A stretch of 22,828 bases of DNA from JARRNJ01 sp037385045 (GTDB lineage: Bacteria; Pseudomonadota; Gammaproteobacteria; JASBUN01): the NCBI GenBank assembly GCA_037385045.1, contig JARRNJ010000034.1, forward strand, positions 1 through 22,828. Reading direction: 5' to 3'. The position numbers and the translations under genes were made by a program. Below, piece by piece: positions 7,827 to 14,462 of this stretch (positions within the stretch are counted from its first letter, which is position 1; each line of letters begins with the position of its first letter). Under the pieces are notes generated by a model. That model saw only the letters and a program-made list of their open reading frames with translations. It searched no databases and was not told the DNA's origin.

Positions 7827-8162
7827 ATGAAGCCAATTCTTGCAGTCCTGTGCCCGCCAGTTGCCGCCTGCCGCTACGGCTGCGCCGGCTGCTGCGCCGC
7901 CCCCATCGGGGTATTCTGGATTACCGGTATCGTGAGCCTGGTCTACGGTTACAACGGCGGGCCGCTGGGACTCGATACCGTGAGTTGGAGTACGCTCGGG
8001 CTGGGAGCCGCGCTGTGGGGAATTGCGGTGATCTGGACGTTGATCACCCTGCGCAACACCGACGACGATCGGTGCCAGAAGAAGACCAGCAGCCTGTGCA
8101 GCAAGATCGCGCCGCGCATGGATGAGTCCGATCCGCTGGATGAGGTTCGCAAAGCGCGGTAG
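7827..8162 (+). CDS. Small cysteine-rich two-helix membrane protein of unknown function
   Basis: This 111-residue product belongs to no family I can name. Cysteines cluster at 9, 15, 19, 22 and 23 (CPPVAACRYGCAGCC), just before a first hydrophobic segment at about 26-42 (PIGVFWITGIVSLVYGY). A second helix is at about 54-75 (WSTLGLGAALWGIAVIWTLITL). A charged C-terminal tail of 35 residues carries two more cysteines (83, 91) and ends LDEVRKAR. Two helices with a basic/acidic tail suggest an inner-membrane hairpin. The cysteine cluster could bind a metal or cluster, which is inference. The start at 7827 is set by GGGGAG five bases upstream; a longer frame from 7764 has no such site. It seems to have its own promoter and is convergent with secF. 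Confidence 0.75.
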   Translation: MKPILAVLCPPVAACRYGCAGCCAAPIGVFWITGIVSLVYGYNGGPLGLDTVSWSTLGLGAALWGIAVIWTLITLRNTDDDRCQKKTSSLCSKIAPRMDESDPLDEVRKAR

Positions 8163-8190
8163 AGAATCAGAGGAAAGGGTAAAGAGAAAA

Positions 8191-8278
8191 GAGTAACGAA
8201 ATAGGCGCCAGCGCGAGGCCGGCCTTTCTCCTCGCTACTCCGGCAGATGTTGCGTTGGGCCTTCGGCCTTGACGCAAC
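8191..8278. repeat. Dispersed-type palindromic repeat (REP-like) in the convergent gap before secF
   Basis: The gap 8163-8318 has no gene. It holds GAGTAACGA (8191-8199), inverted with one mismatch at 8232-8240, and GCGAG/CTCGC flanking a GGCCGGCC core. A clean hairpin lies at 8249-8278: arms GTTGCGT and ACGCAAC, inner stem GGCC/GGCC and loop TTC. Such GTTGCGT...GGCCTTCGGCC...ACGCAAC palindromes resemble the short dispersed repeats seen between genes in many proteobacteria. That assignment is from memory of the sequence type, not a search. It may also act as a bidirectional transcription stop. Confidence 0.5.
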
Positions 8279-8318
8279 CTACCCGGAATCGTTTCCTGCT
8301 TCGCTCTTTGCCCTGCCC

Positions 8319-9260
8319 CTACGGCCTCGAATCCACCTCGGCGCCTTCCTTCTTCGCCGTCACCAGGTCCGCCCGGCTGACGCCCATCATCAGTGCCGCC
8401 GCACTGGCAACGTAGATGGACGAGTAGGTGCCGACGATAATCCCCAGAAGCAATGCCAGCGAGAAGCCGTGGACGGTCTCGCCGCCGAGGAAGAACAGCG
8501 CGATCACCACCAGCAGCGTGAAGCCGGATGTCATGACGGTGCGCGACAGCGTCTGATTGATCGAAACGTTCATGATCTCCATAGCGCTGCCTTTGCGCAT
8601 GCGGCGGAAATTCTCGCGAATGCGGTCGAACACCACGATGGTATCGTTCAGGGAGTAACCAATCACCGCGAGCACGGCTGCCAGCACGGTCAAATCGAAC
8701 TCGATCCGCCAGAACGAAAACACGCCCAGGGTGATGGTGACATCGTGCACCAGCGCGATCACCGACCCGACGGAAAAACGCAGCTCGAAACGCAGCGACA
8801 CGTAGATCAGGATGCCGATCAGCGCATAAAGCATCGCCAGGCCGCCCTTCTCCGCGAGTTCCTGACCCACCTGCGGCCCCACGAACTCGGTGCGCCGATG
8901 CTCGACCGACGCGCCGCCGGCCCCGGCGCGCAGCGCCGACATGATCTGCCCGCTGAGGCGCGCCTGGGTTACATCCTTGCGCGGTGCGACACGAATAAGC
9001 ACGTCACGCGAGGTGCCGTAATACTGCACCACGGCCTCCGTGAACCCGGCCTTGGCCAGGGCCGAGCGTACGTGGTCCAGCTCAACCGCATGCGGGTATC
9101 CGACCTCAACCAAGGTGCCGCCGGTGAAGTCGATGCCGAAATTCAGCCCCTTCGTGAACAACGACACCAGGGAGGCGAGCACCAATATCGCCGAAAGCGT
9201 GATGGCCACTTTGCGCGCGCCCAAAAAATCGATGCGTGAATCGGGCTTGAACAGTTCCAT
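8319..9260 (-). CDS. secF: Protein translocase subunit SecF
   Basis: SecF pairs with SecD and YajC at the SecYEG translocon and uses the proton gradient to help pull exported proteins through. It has 313 residues and the usual six helices. TM1 is at about 16-36. The first periplasmic domain contains GLNFGIDFTGGTLVEV. TM2-TM6 run from about 140 to 295, including the conserved IGYSLNDTIVVFDRIREN and the final LALLLGIIVGTYSSIYVAS. It lies 26 nt after secD and is last in the queA-tgt-yajC-secD-secF run. The ATG at 9260 has a modest AGAGAT upstream. Confidence 0.97.
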   Translation of the reverse strand: MELFKPDSRIDFLGARKVAITLSAILVLASLVSLFTKGLNFGIDFTGGTLVEVGYPHAVELDHVRSALAKAGFTEAVVQYYGTSRDVLIRVAPRKDVTQARLSGQIMSALRAGAGGASVEHRRTEFVGPQVGQELAEKGGLAMLYALIGILIYVSLRFELRFSVGSVIALVHDVTITLGVFSFWRIEFDLTVLAAVLAVIGYSLNDTIVVFDRIRENFRRMRKGSAMEIMNVSINQTLSRTVMTSGFTLLVVIALFFLGGETVHGFSLALLLGIIVGTYSSIYVASAAALMMGVSRADLVTAKKEGAEVDSRP

Positions 9261-9286
9261 AAGTTATCTCTGCGATCGTCGTGCGG

Positions 9287-11149
9287 CTATATGGACAGCT
9301 TCTTGAGCCGGCGTCCACCATAGATCCAGTTGATCACGGCGCGGGTGCCCACGATACAGGTGAACATGGAAACCAGGATGCCCAATGACAGGGTTACGGC
9401 GAACCCCTTCACCGGCCCGGTACCGAATCCGAACAACACCACGGCTGCGATCAATGTCGTCACATTGGCGTCGGCAATGGTCGCAAACGCCTTCTCGTAA
9501 CCCGCATGGATGCTTGCCTGGGGCGTGTTGCCGGCCCGCAATTCCTCGCGGATGCGTTCATATATAAGTACGTTGGCGTCCACCGCCATACCCACGGTAA
9601 GCACGATACCGGCGATGCCCGGCATGGTCAGCGTCGCCTGTAACAATGACAGCAGCGCCACCAGCACCACCAGGTTGAACGCCAGCCCCAAGTCGGCGAC
9701 GAGGCCGAACATGCGATAGTAGATCGCCATCCCCGCCACCACCAGCAGGAAGCCGACCACCACGGCATTGAAACCTTGGCGAATATTGTCGCGGCCCAGA
9801 CTCGGACCGACGGTGCGCTCCTCGATGATTTCTATGGGCGCGGCCAGAGAGCCGGCACGCAGCAACAGGGCCAGGGTGTGCGCCTCCTGGGGGCTGTCCA
9901 GTCCCTCGATCTGGAATCGACGCCCGAGGCGGCTCTTGATCACCGCGACGCTGATGACTTCCTGGATGGTCTTCTTCTGGCGGATCCGCTTGCCGTTCTC
10001 CATGTGGGTCTGCACCTTGGTCTCGGTGTAGACCACGGCCAGGTAATCGCCCACGTGATCCTTGGTGAAATCGTCGAAGCGGCGCCCGCCCTTGTCGTCC
10101 AGGGTGATGCTCACCGCCGGCGTGCCGCTCTGTTGATCGATGGTAGAGGCGGCGTGCTGGATCGAGTCACCGGTCAGGATCACCCGTTTGCTGAGCAGGA
10201 TCGGGCGGCCATCGCGGCGGTGGAACAATTCGGTGCCGGCCGGGATGTGGCCGCTTGCCAGATAGCTCTGGATATTGTCCGTGCGCGGGTCCATCAAGCG
10301 GAACTGCAGCGTGGCGGTAGCGCCGAGAATGTTTTTCGCCTCTTCGGGATTCTGCACGCCGGGCAGTTCCACCACGATCCGGTCGTTGCCCTGCTGTTGA
10401 ATCACCGGCTCGGCCACGCCGAGTTCGTTGACGCGGTTGCGCAGCGTGGTGATGTTCTGCTCCAGGGCGTATTTCATGACCTGCTTGCGCTGCGCGTCGC
10501 TGAGCTTGCCATACAGAAAGTAGAACTCCGGGCCGTCGGACTCCGTCAGGGTCAGGCCGGGGTAGGCATGGCTGATGGCAGCGCGGGCCTTGGCGCGCAC
10601 CTCGGCGGTGCGAAAGCGCATCCGGACGTCGGTTTTCTCCGTGGTCACTCCCAGGTGGCGGATGCCTTTTTCCCGCAGCAGCGACCGGATGTCACTGGTG
10701 TAGCGCTCGCGGTCGGTTACCAGGGCCTTGCTCATGTCCACTTGCATGAGGAAGTGGATGCCGCCCTGCAGGTCGAGGCCGAGGTACATGGGCTTGGCGT
10801 TCAGGGCGCGCAGCCAGCCGGGTGTCGCCGGGGCCAGGGCCTGGGCCACTGTGAAGCGGGTGCCCAGCACCGTTTCCAGGCGCTCGCTGGCGCGCAATTG
10901 CTCGTCGGTGCTGGCAAAGCGGATTTCCAGCTTGCCGTTGCCCATGGACACGCGCTTGTAGGTGATGCCGGCTTTCTTGAGCGCATCCAGGATCTGGTTG
11001 CGCACCTGCTCGGTGAGGTGCGCCCCCCGGGAAGGTCCGATCAGGACGGCGGGATCCTTACCATAAAGATTCGGCAGGGAATAGAGGATGCCGAACACCA
11101 ACACGAGCACGACCAGCACGTTCTTCCACAGCGGGTACCGATTGATCAT
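9287..11149 (-). CDS. secD: Protein translocase subunit SecD
   Basis: SecD is the larger partner of SecF, with a big periplasmic domain that acts on translocating chains. It has 620 residues, the family size. TM1 is at about 8-25. The periplasmic P1 region includes YLGLDLQGGIHFLMQVD at about 122-138 and VNELGVAEPVIQQQGNDRIVVELPGV. The conserved entry to the membrane domain is AAPIEIIEERTVGPSLG. Five C-terminal helices include GMAVDANVLIYERIREEL and the end GILVSMFTCIVGTRAVINW. The ATG at 11149 has AGGA close by. yajC ends 34 nt upstream. Confidence 0.97.
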   Translation of the reverse strand: MINRYPLWKNVLVVLVLVFGILYSLPNLYGKDPAVLIGPSRGAHLTEQVRNQILDALKKAGITYKRVSMGNGKLEIRFASTDEQLRASERLETVLGTRFTVAQALAPATPGWLRALNAKPMYLGLDLQGGIHFLMQVDMSKALVTDRERYTSDIRSLLREKGIRHLGVTTEKTDVRMRFRTAEVRAKARAAISHAYPGLTLTESDGPEFYFLYGKLSDAQRKQVMKYALEQNITTLRNRVNELGVAEPVIQQQGNDRIVVELPGVQNPEEAKNILGATATLQFRLMDPRTDNIQSYLASGHIPAGTELFHRRDGRPILLSKRVILTGDSIQHAASTIDQQSGTPAVSITLDDKGGRRFDDFTKDHVGDYLAVVYTETKVQTHMENGKRIRQKKTIQEVISVAVIKSRLGRRFQIEGLDSPQEAHTLALLLRAGSLAAPIEIIEERTVGPSLGRDNIRQGFNAVVVGFLLVVAGMAIYYRMFGLVADLGLAFNLVVLVALLSLLQATLTMPGIAGIVLTVGMAVDANVLIYERIREELRAGNTPQASIHAGYEKAFATIADANVTTLIAAVVLFGFGTGPVKGFAVTLSLGILVSMFTCIVGTRAVINWIYGGRRLKKLSI

Positions 11150-11183
11150 GAATCCTGCCTATCCTGTACTGCGAGTGCGGCTT

Positions 11184-11519
11184 TCAGCCACCCTTGACCG
11201 TGCCCTTCGGCATCAGCGAGCCGATCGCCTGGCGCTGCACCTTGAGTTGCACCCCGTCGGCGACTTCGACGGTGACGAAATTCTCGCCCACTTCGACGAT
11301 GCGCCCCAGCAGCCCGCCGTTAGTCACCACCTCGTCACCCTTGGACAGGTTGGCCACCATCTCCTTGTGCTCCTTGGCGCGCTTGCTCTGGGGGCGGATG
11401 AGCAGGAAATAAAAAACGACGAAGATGAGAATCAGGGGAAGAAAACCCAATATCGGATTGCCCTGCTGCGCAGCGGCATTGGCACCCTCCGCCCAGGCGT
11501 CAGAGATAAAGAAGCTCAT
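11184..11519 (-). CDS. yajC: Sec translocase accessory subunit YajC
   Basis: YajC is a small single-span membrane protein that associates with SecDF. It has 111 residues. An N-terminal alanine-rich periplasmic stretch is followed by a single helix at about 23-42 (ILGFLPLILIFVVFYFLLI), then the family signature RPQSKRAKEH. The soluble domain is KGDEVVTNGGLLGRIVEVGENFVTVEVADGV. The frame is open far upstream, but ATG 11519 is fixed by AAGGAA seven bases before it and by the typical MSFFISDAWAE start. Confidence 0.95.
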   Translation of the reverse strand: MSFFISDAWAEGANAAAQQGNPILGFLPLILIFVVFYFLLIRPQSKRAKEHKEMVANLSKGDEVVTNGGLLGRIVEVGENFVTVEVADGVQLKVQRQAIGSLMPKGTVKGG

Positions 11520-11546
11520 AAATATTTCCTTGAAAGAGACAAGTCG

Positions 11547-11561
11547 GATCGAGATTCGATC
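11547..11561. promoter_or_regulatory. Perfect inverted repeat in the yajC leader
   Basis: GATCGA and TCGATC flank a three-base GAT, 28 nt upstream of the yajC start. It could be an operator or a small RNA hairpin; nothing else identifies its function. The rest of the 200-nt tgt-yajC gap contains two CATAAT boxes on the minus strand (around 11610-11630) that could serve as -10 elements, without clear -35 boxes. Confidence 0.3.
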
Positions 11562-11719
11562 TAAGTTGGTTATTGGACGCTGGCGGGGCCGTACCGGCGC
11601 CGGACCATTATGGCGCGGTATTATGACATAGAATCCGCAGCTTGCGCAGGCCTGTTGTCGGGCGGCGGCCGGCGACTTCGGCCGCAGGCCCAAACGGGGC
11701 CGGCGGCACCTGCCGCACG

Positions 11720-12829
11720 CTACCGCTGCGCCCCTGCCGCACGCTGGGCATAGAACTCCGCGACGTAGCGTTCCAGCTCGCCGGCCTCGATCGCCCGGCG
11801 CAGTCCACCCATCAGCTCCTGGTAGTAGTAGAGGTTGTGGATGGTATTGAGCCGGGCGCCCAGAATTTCCTTGCACTTGTCCAGATGCCGCAGGTACGCC
11901 CGGCTGTAGTGACGGCAGGTGTAACAGCCGCACTGCCCGTCCAGCGCCCGGGTATCGTCGGCGAACCGGCTGTTGCGTATACGAATCAATCCGTTACGTG
12001 TGAACAGAAATCCGTTGCGAGCATTGCGGGTGGGCAGCACGCAGTCAAACATATCGACGCCGCGGCGTACGGCCTCAACGATGTCCTCCGGCGTTCCCAC
12101 CCCCATCAGGTAGCGCGGCCGGTCACCGGGCATGCCCGGCACCGTCGCCTCCAGGATCCGTTCCCGCAGCTCTTTGGGCTCCCCCACCGACAGTCCGCCG
12201 ATGGCGTATCCGTCAAACCCGATCTGCCTCAGGCCGTCCAGGGAGCGCTGCCGCAGCTGCGGATACATGCCGCCCTGGACAATGCCGAACAGCGCGGCGG
12301 GGTTGTCGCCGTGGGCCTCGCGGCTGCGCGCCGCCCAGCGCAAAGACAGCTCCATGGACGCCCGGGCCCGATCCTCGTCGGCTGGATAGGGCGTGCATTC
12401 GTCGAAAATCATGACGATATCCGCCCCCAGCGCCCGCTGAACGGCCATGGATTCCTCGGGCCCCAGAAACACCCGGTCGCCGTTCACCGGCGACTGAAAC
12501 TCCACCCCCCGTTCGCTGATCTTGCGCAGCTGCCCGAGGCTGAACACCTGGAAGCCGCCCGAGTCGGTGAGGATGGGCCGTTCCCAATGCATGAACCGGT
12601 GCAGGTCGCCATGGGCGCGGATCACTTCGATCCCGGGGCGCAGCATCAGGTGGAAGGTGTTGCCGAGGATGATATCGGCGCCCAGTTCGCGCACCTCCTC
12701 CGGCGTCATAGCCTTGACGGTGCCGTAGGTGCCCACCGGCATGAAGGCCGGCGTCTCGACGTTGCCACGGGCGAAGGCCAGGCGTCCGCGGCGCGCCCGG
12801 CCATCGGTGCGGATCAGTTCAAACTCCAT
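11720..12829 (-). CDS. tgt: tRNA-guanine transglycosylase
   Basis: Tgt exchanges guanine-34 for the queuosine precursor preQ1 in tRNAs for Asp, Asn, His and Tyr. It has 369 residues. The base catalyst D89 is in LTDSGGFQVFSLG, the nucleophile D262 in DMFDCVLPTRNARNG, and the zinc ligands C300, C302, C305 (QCGCYTCRHYSRAYL) and H331 are all present. VFDECTPYPAD-type motifs match. The ATG at 12829 gives MEFELIRTDGRARRG and has GAAGGT upstream; the frame opens at 12844. It is 57 nt after queA, which acts next on its product. The 3' end carries a 13-bp direct repeat straddling the stop codon. Confidence 0.97.
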   Translation of the reverse strand: MEFELIRTDGRARRGRLAFARGNVETPAFMPVGTYGTVKAMTPEEVRELGADIILGNTFHLMLRPGIEVIRAHGDLHRFMHWERPILTDSGGFQVFSLGQLRKISERGVEFQSPVNGDRVFLGPEESMAVQRALGADIVMIFDECTPYPADEDRARASMELSLRWAARSREAHGDNPAALFGIVQGGMYPQLRQRSLDGLRQIGFDGYAIGGLSVGEPKELRERILEATVPGMPGDRPRYLMGVGTPEDIVEAVRRGVDMFDCVLPTRNARNGFLFTRNGLIRIRNSRFADDTRALDGQCGCYTCRHYSRAYLRHLDKCKEILGARLNTIHNLYYYQELMGGLRRAIEAGELERYVAEFYAQRAAGAQR

Positions 12830-12886
12830 CACTGACCTTCGCATCCGGCCCGACCGGCCGGCACGCCGCCGCCAATGCGCGCGGAC

Positions 12887-13921
12887 TCATAGTTGTCCAC
12901 TCCGGGTCACGAACATCGCATCCCCATAACTGAAAAACCGGTAGCGCTGCTCGACCGCATGGCGATAGGCATGCATCACCCGTTCGTAGCCGGCGAAGGC
13001 GCACACCAGCATCAGCAGCGTCGACTCCGGCAGATGAAAATTGGTAATCATGGCATCGACGGTCACGAAACGGTAGCCGGGATATATAAAGATATCCGTG
13101 TCGCCCTGAAAAGGGCGCAACTGCCCGTCGCGCGAAGCGCTCTCCAGGGCGCGCACCACGGTGGTACCCACCGCAACCACCCGCCGCCCCGCCGCGCGTG
13201 CCGCTTGCGCCTGCTCACAGAGCGACGGCGGCACTTCGACGTACTCGGCGTGCATGCGGTGCTCTTCGACGGTATCGGCGCGCACCGGCTGAAAGGTGCC
13301 GGCACCCACGTGCAGCGTCAGGCAGGCGGTGTCCACACCATGCTCGCGCAAACGGCCGAGCATAGCCTGATCGAAATGCAGGCCGGCAGTGGGAGCTGCG
13401 GCCGCACCCGGCACGCGGGCATAAACTGTCTGGTAGCGTTCGCGATCCTGCGCGGCGTCCGCGCGCTCGATATACGGCGGCAGCGGCACGTGGCCGACGG
13501 CCTCCAGCAGGGCCGGCACCGGTCGCGGGTCCCGAAACTCCAATTCGAACAACTCTCCGCGGCGCCCGGCGACCACGGCGTCCACCTGTCCTTCAAGCTG
13601 CAGCACGCCGCCGGCACGCGGCGCCTTGCTGGCGCGCACATGCGCCAATGCCCGATGCTCGTCGAGGACCCGCTCAATCAGCACCTCCACCTTGCCGCCG
13701 GTCTGTTTACGACCCAACAGCCGCGCCGGAATCACCCGTGTGTCGTTGAGCACCAGCAGGTCGCCCGGGGCCAGCAGCCCGGGCAAGTCGCGGAAACTCA
13801 GATCCCGCAGCGCCCCGGTGTCCGCGTCAAGGGCCAGCAAACGGCTGTCGCCCCGCTCCCTCGGCGGAAATTGGGCGATCAACTCGGCCGGCAGTTCGTA
13901 ATGGAATTGGGCGCGCCGCAT
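12887..13921 (-). CDS. queA: S-adenosylmethionine:tRNA ribosyltransferase-isomerase QueA
   Basis: QueA transfers and rearranges the ribosyl of SAM onto preQ1-modified tRNA to give epoxyqueuosine. It has 344 residues. Family motifs include LLVLNDTRVIPARLLGRK, GKVEVLIER, AAPTAGLHFD, TLHVGAGTFQPVR, VAVGTTVVRALES, ITNFHLPESTLLMLV and the end YRFFSYGDAMFV. The start at 13921 matches E. coli alignment (MRRAQFHYELPAELIA). A TTG at 13939 is the only longer alternative. There is no Shine-Dalgarno before 13921, and a TACTAT box lies at a distance suggesting a leaderless message. It is first of the queA-tgt-yajC-secDF run and divergent from the tRNA gene. Confidence 0.95.
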   Translation of the reverse strand: MRRAQFHYELPAELIAQFPPRERGDSRLLALDADTGALRDLSFRDLPGLLAPGDLLVLNDTRVIPARLLGRKQTGGKVEVLIERVLDEHRALAHVRASKAPRAGGVLQLEGQVDAVVAGRRGELFELEFRDPRPVPALLEAVGHVPLPPYIERADAAQDRERYQTVYARVPGAAAAPTAGLHFDQAMLGRLREHGVDTACLTLHVGAGTFQPVRADTVEEHRMHAEYVEVPPSLCEQAQAARAAGRRVVAVGTTVVRALESASRDGQLRPFQGDTDIFIYPGYRFVTVDAMITNFHLPESTLLMLVCAFAGYERVMHAYRHAVEQRYRFFSYGDAMFVTRSGQL

Positions 13922-13929
13922 GGCGCGGC

Positions 13930-13935
13930 ATAGTA
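13930..13935 (-). promoter_or_regulatory. Possible -10 box of queA (leaderless start)
   Basis: TACTAT on the minus strand lies 8 bp before the queA ATG, so transcription would begin at or within a base or two of the start codon. The -35 is not convincing, so confidence is low. Confidence 0.3.
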
Positions 13936-13971
13936 GCAACTTGCCCGCGGGCTGGCGAGCGCGGCGCCATG

Positions 13972-13999
13972 TTGCCCTCGGCAGCGAATCCCTTATACT
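13972..13999 (+). promoter_or_regulatory. Sigma-70 promoter of tRNA-Leu
   Basis: TTGCCC (13972-13977) and TATACT (13994-13999) are 16 bp apart, followed by a discriminator rich in G and C (TAGCGCCTTGCGG), as on stable-RNA promoters. The start would be near 14006, about 114 nt before the mature tRNA. Confidence 0.6.
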
Positions 14000-14005
14000 T
14001 AGCGC

Positions 14006-14119
14006 CTTGCGGTGCCCGGACTCCGGCGCAGCCGCATAACTACCTGCAGCGAAGTACGCGATCCTGCGGTGACTCCGGGCCCGGAAGCCATCGCCGGTAA
14101 CGCACCTGCAGGTGCCCGT
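14006..14119 (+). other. Structured 5' leader of the tRNA-Leu transcript
   Basis: No open frame is convincing here. GCCCGGA (14014-14020) can pair with TCCGGGC (14074-14080) to close a domain of about 67 nt. A perfect 14-bp palindrome, GCACCTGCAGGTGC (14102-14115), ends four bases before the tRNA. The leader would be removed by RNase P and probably an endonuclease. Whether the segment is itself a stable RNA cannot be told from sequence alone. Confidence 0.35.
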
Positions 14120-14206
14120 GCCGGGGTGGCGGAACTGGTAGACGCAGCGGACTCAAAATCCGCCGGTGGCAACACCATGCGAGTTCGACTCTCGCCCTCG
14201 GCACCA
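14120..14206 (+). tRNA. tRNA-Leu, anticodon CAA, CCA encoded
   Basis: The seven-base acceptor stem GCCGGGG pairs with CCTCGGC (one G-T pair). The D arm contains GGTAGACGC. The anticodon stem GCGGA/TCCGC encloses the loop CTCAAAA with CAA at 14154-14156, which reads UUG. A long class II variable arm (GGTGGCAACACC) and the T arm GCGAG-TTCGACT-CTCGC follow. Discriminator A and CCA are genomically encoded at 14203-14206. No downstream tRNA and no strong terminator are seen, and no integrase lies nearby. Confidence 0.97.
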
Positions 14207-14462
14207 AATTCCTCTCCCTCCGACGGCAACATGCGACTGCAGGCTGTACCGGGTGTGCCATCGGTTGCCCACCCGGATGCTGTCCGAGCCGGCATCGGGC
14301 GATGAACAATTGTTTACCGAATGCGGCACCATTCTTGCTTGACGTCGGTTGGGGGATTATCAACAATCGGCGCCGGGGGACGGCCGGACGCCGGCGCGGC
14401 GCGGCCACGCGCGGCTCAATCCAAACGGACGGACCCGTAGCCACGACCAACGAAGCGATTAT

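Noticed and set aside
9776..11197. 473-codon open frame on the plus strand opposite secD
   Set aside because: It is the GC-rich antisense shadow of secD. Its translation shows no recognisable domain while secD matches its family throughout.
11665..11685. GCGGCCG/CGGCCGC hairpin between tgt and yajC as a terminator
   Set aside because: There is no T-tract on either strand. In GC-rich DNA such 7-bp stems are frequent, and tgt-yajC-secDF are normally cotranscribed.
14120..14206. tRNA-Leu as an integration site for a mobile element
   Set aside because: No repeat of the tRNA 3' end, no integrase and no compositional change were seen nearby. The flanking genes are housekeeping.
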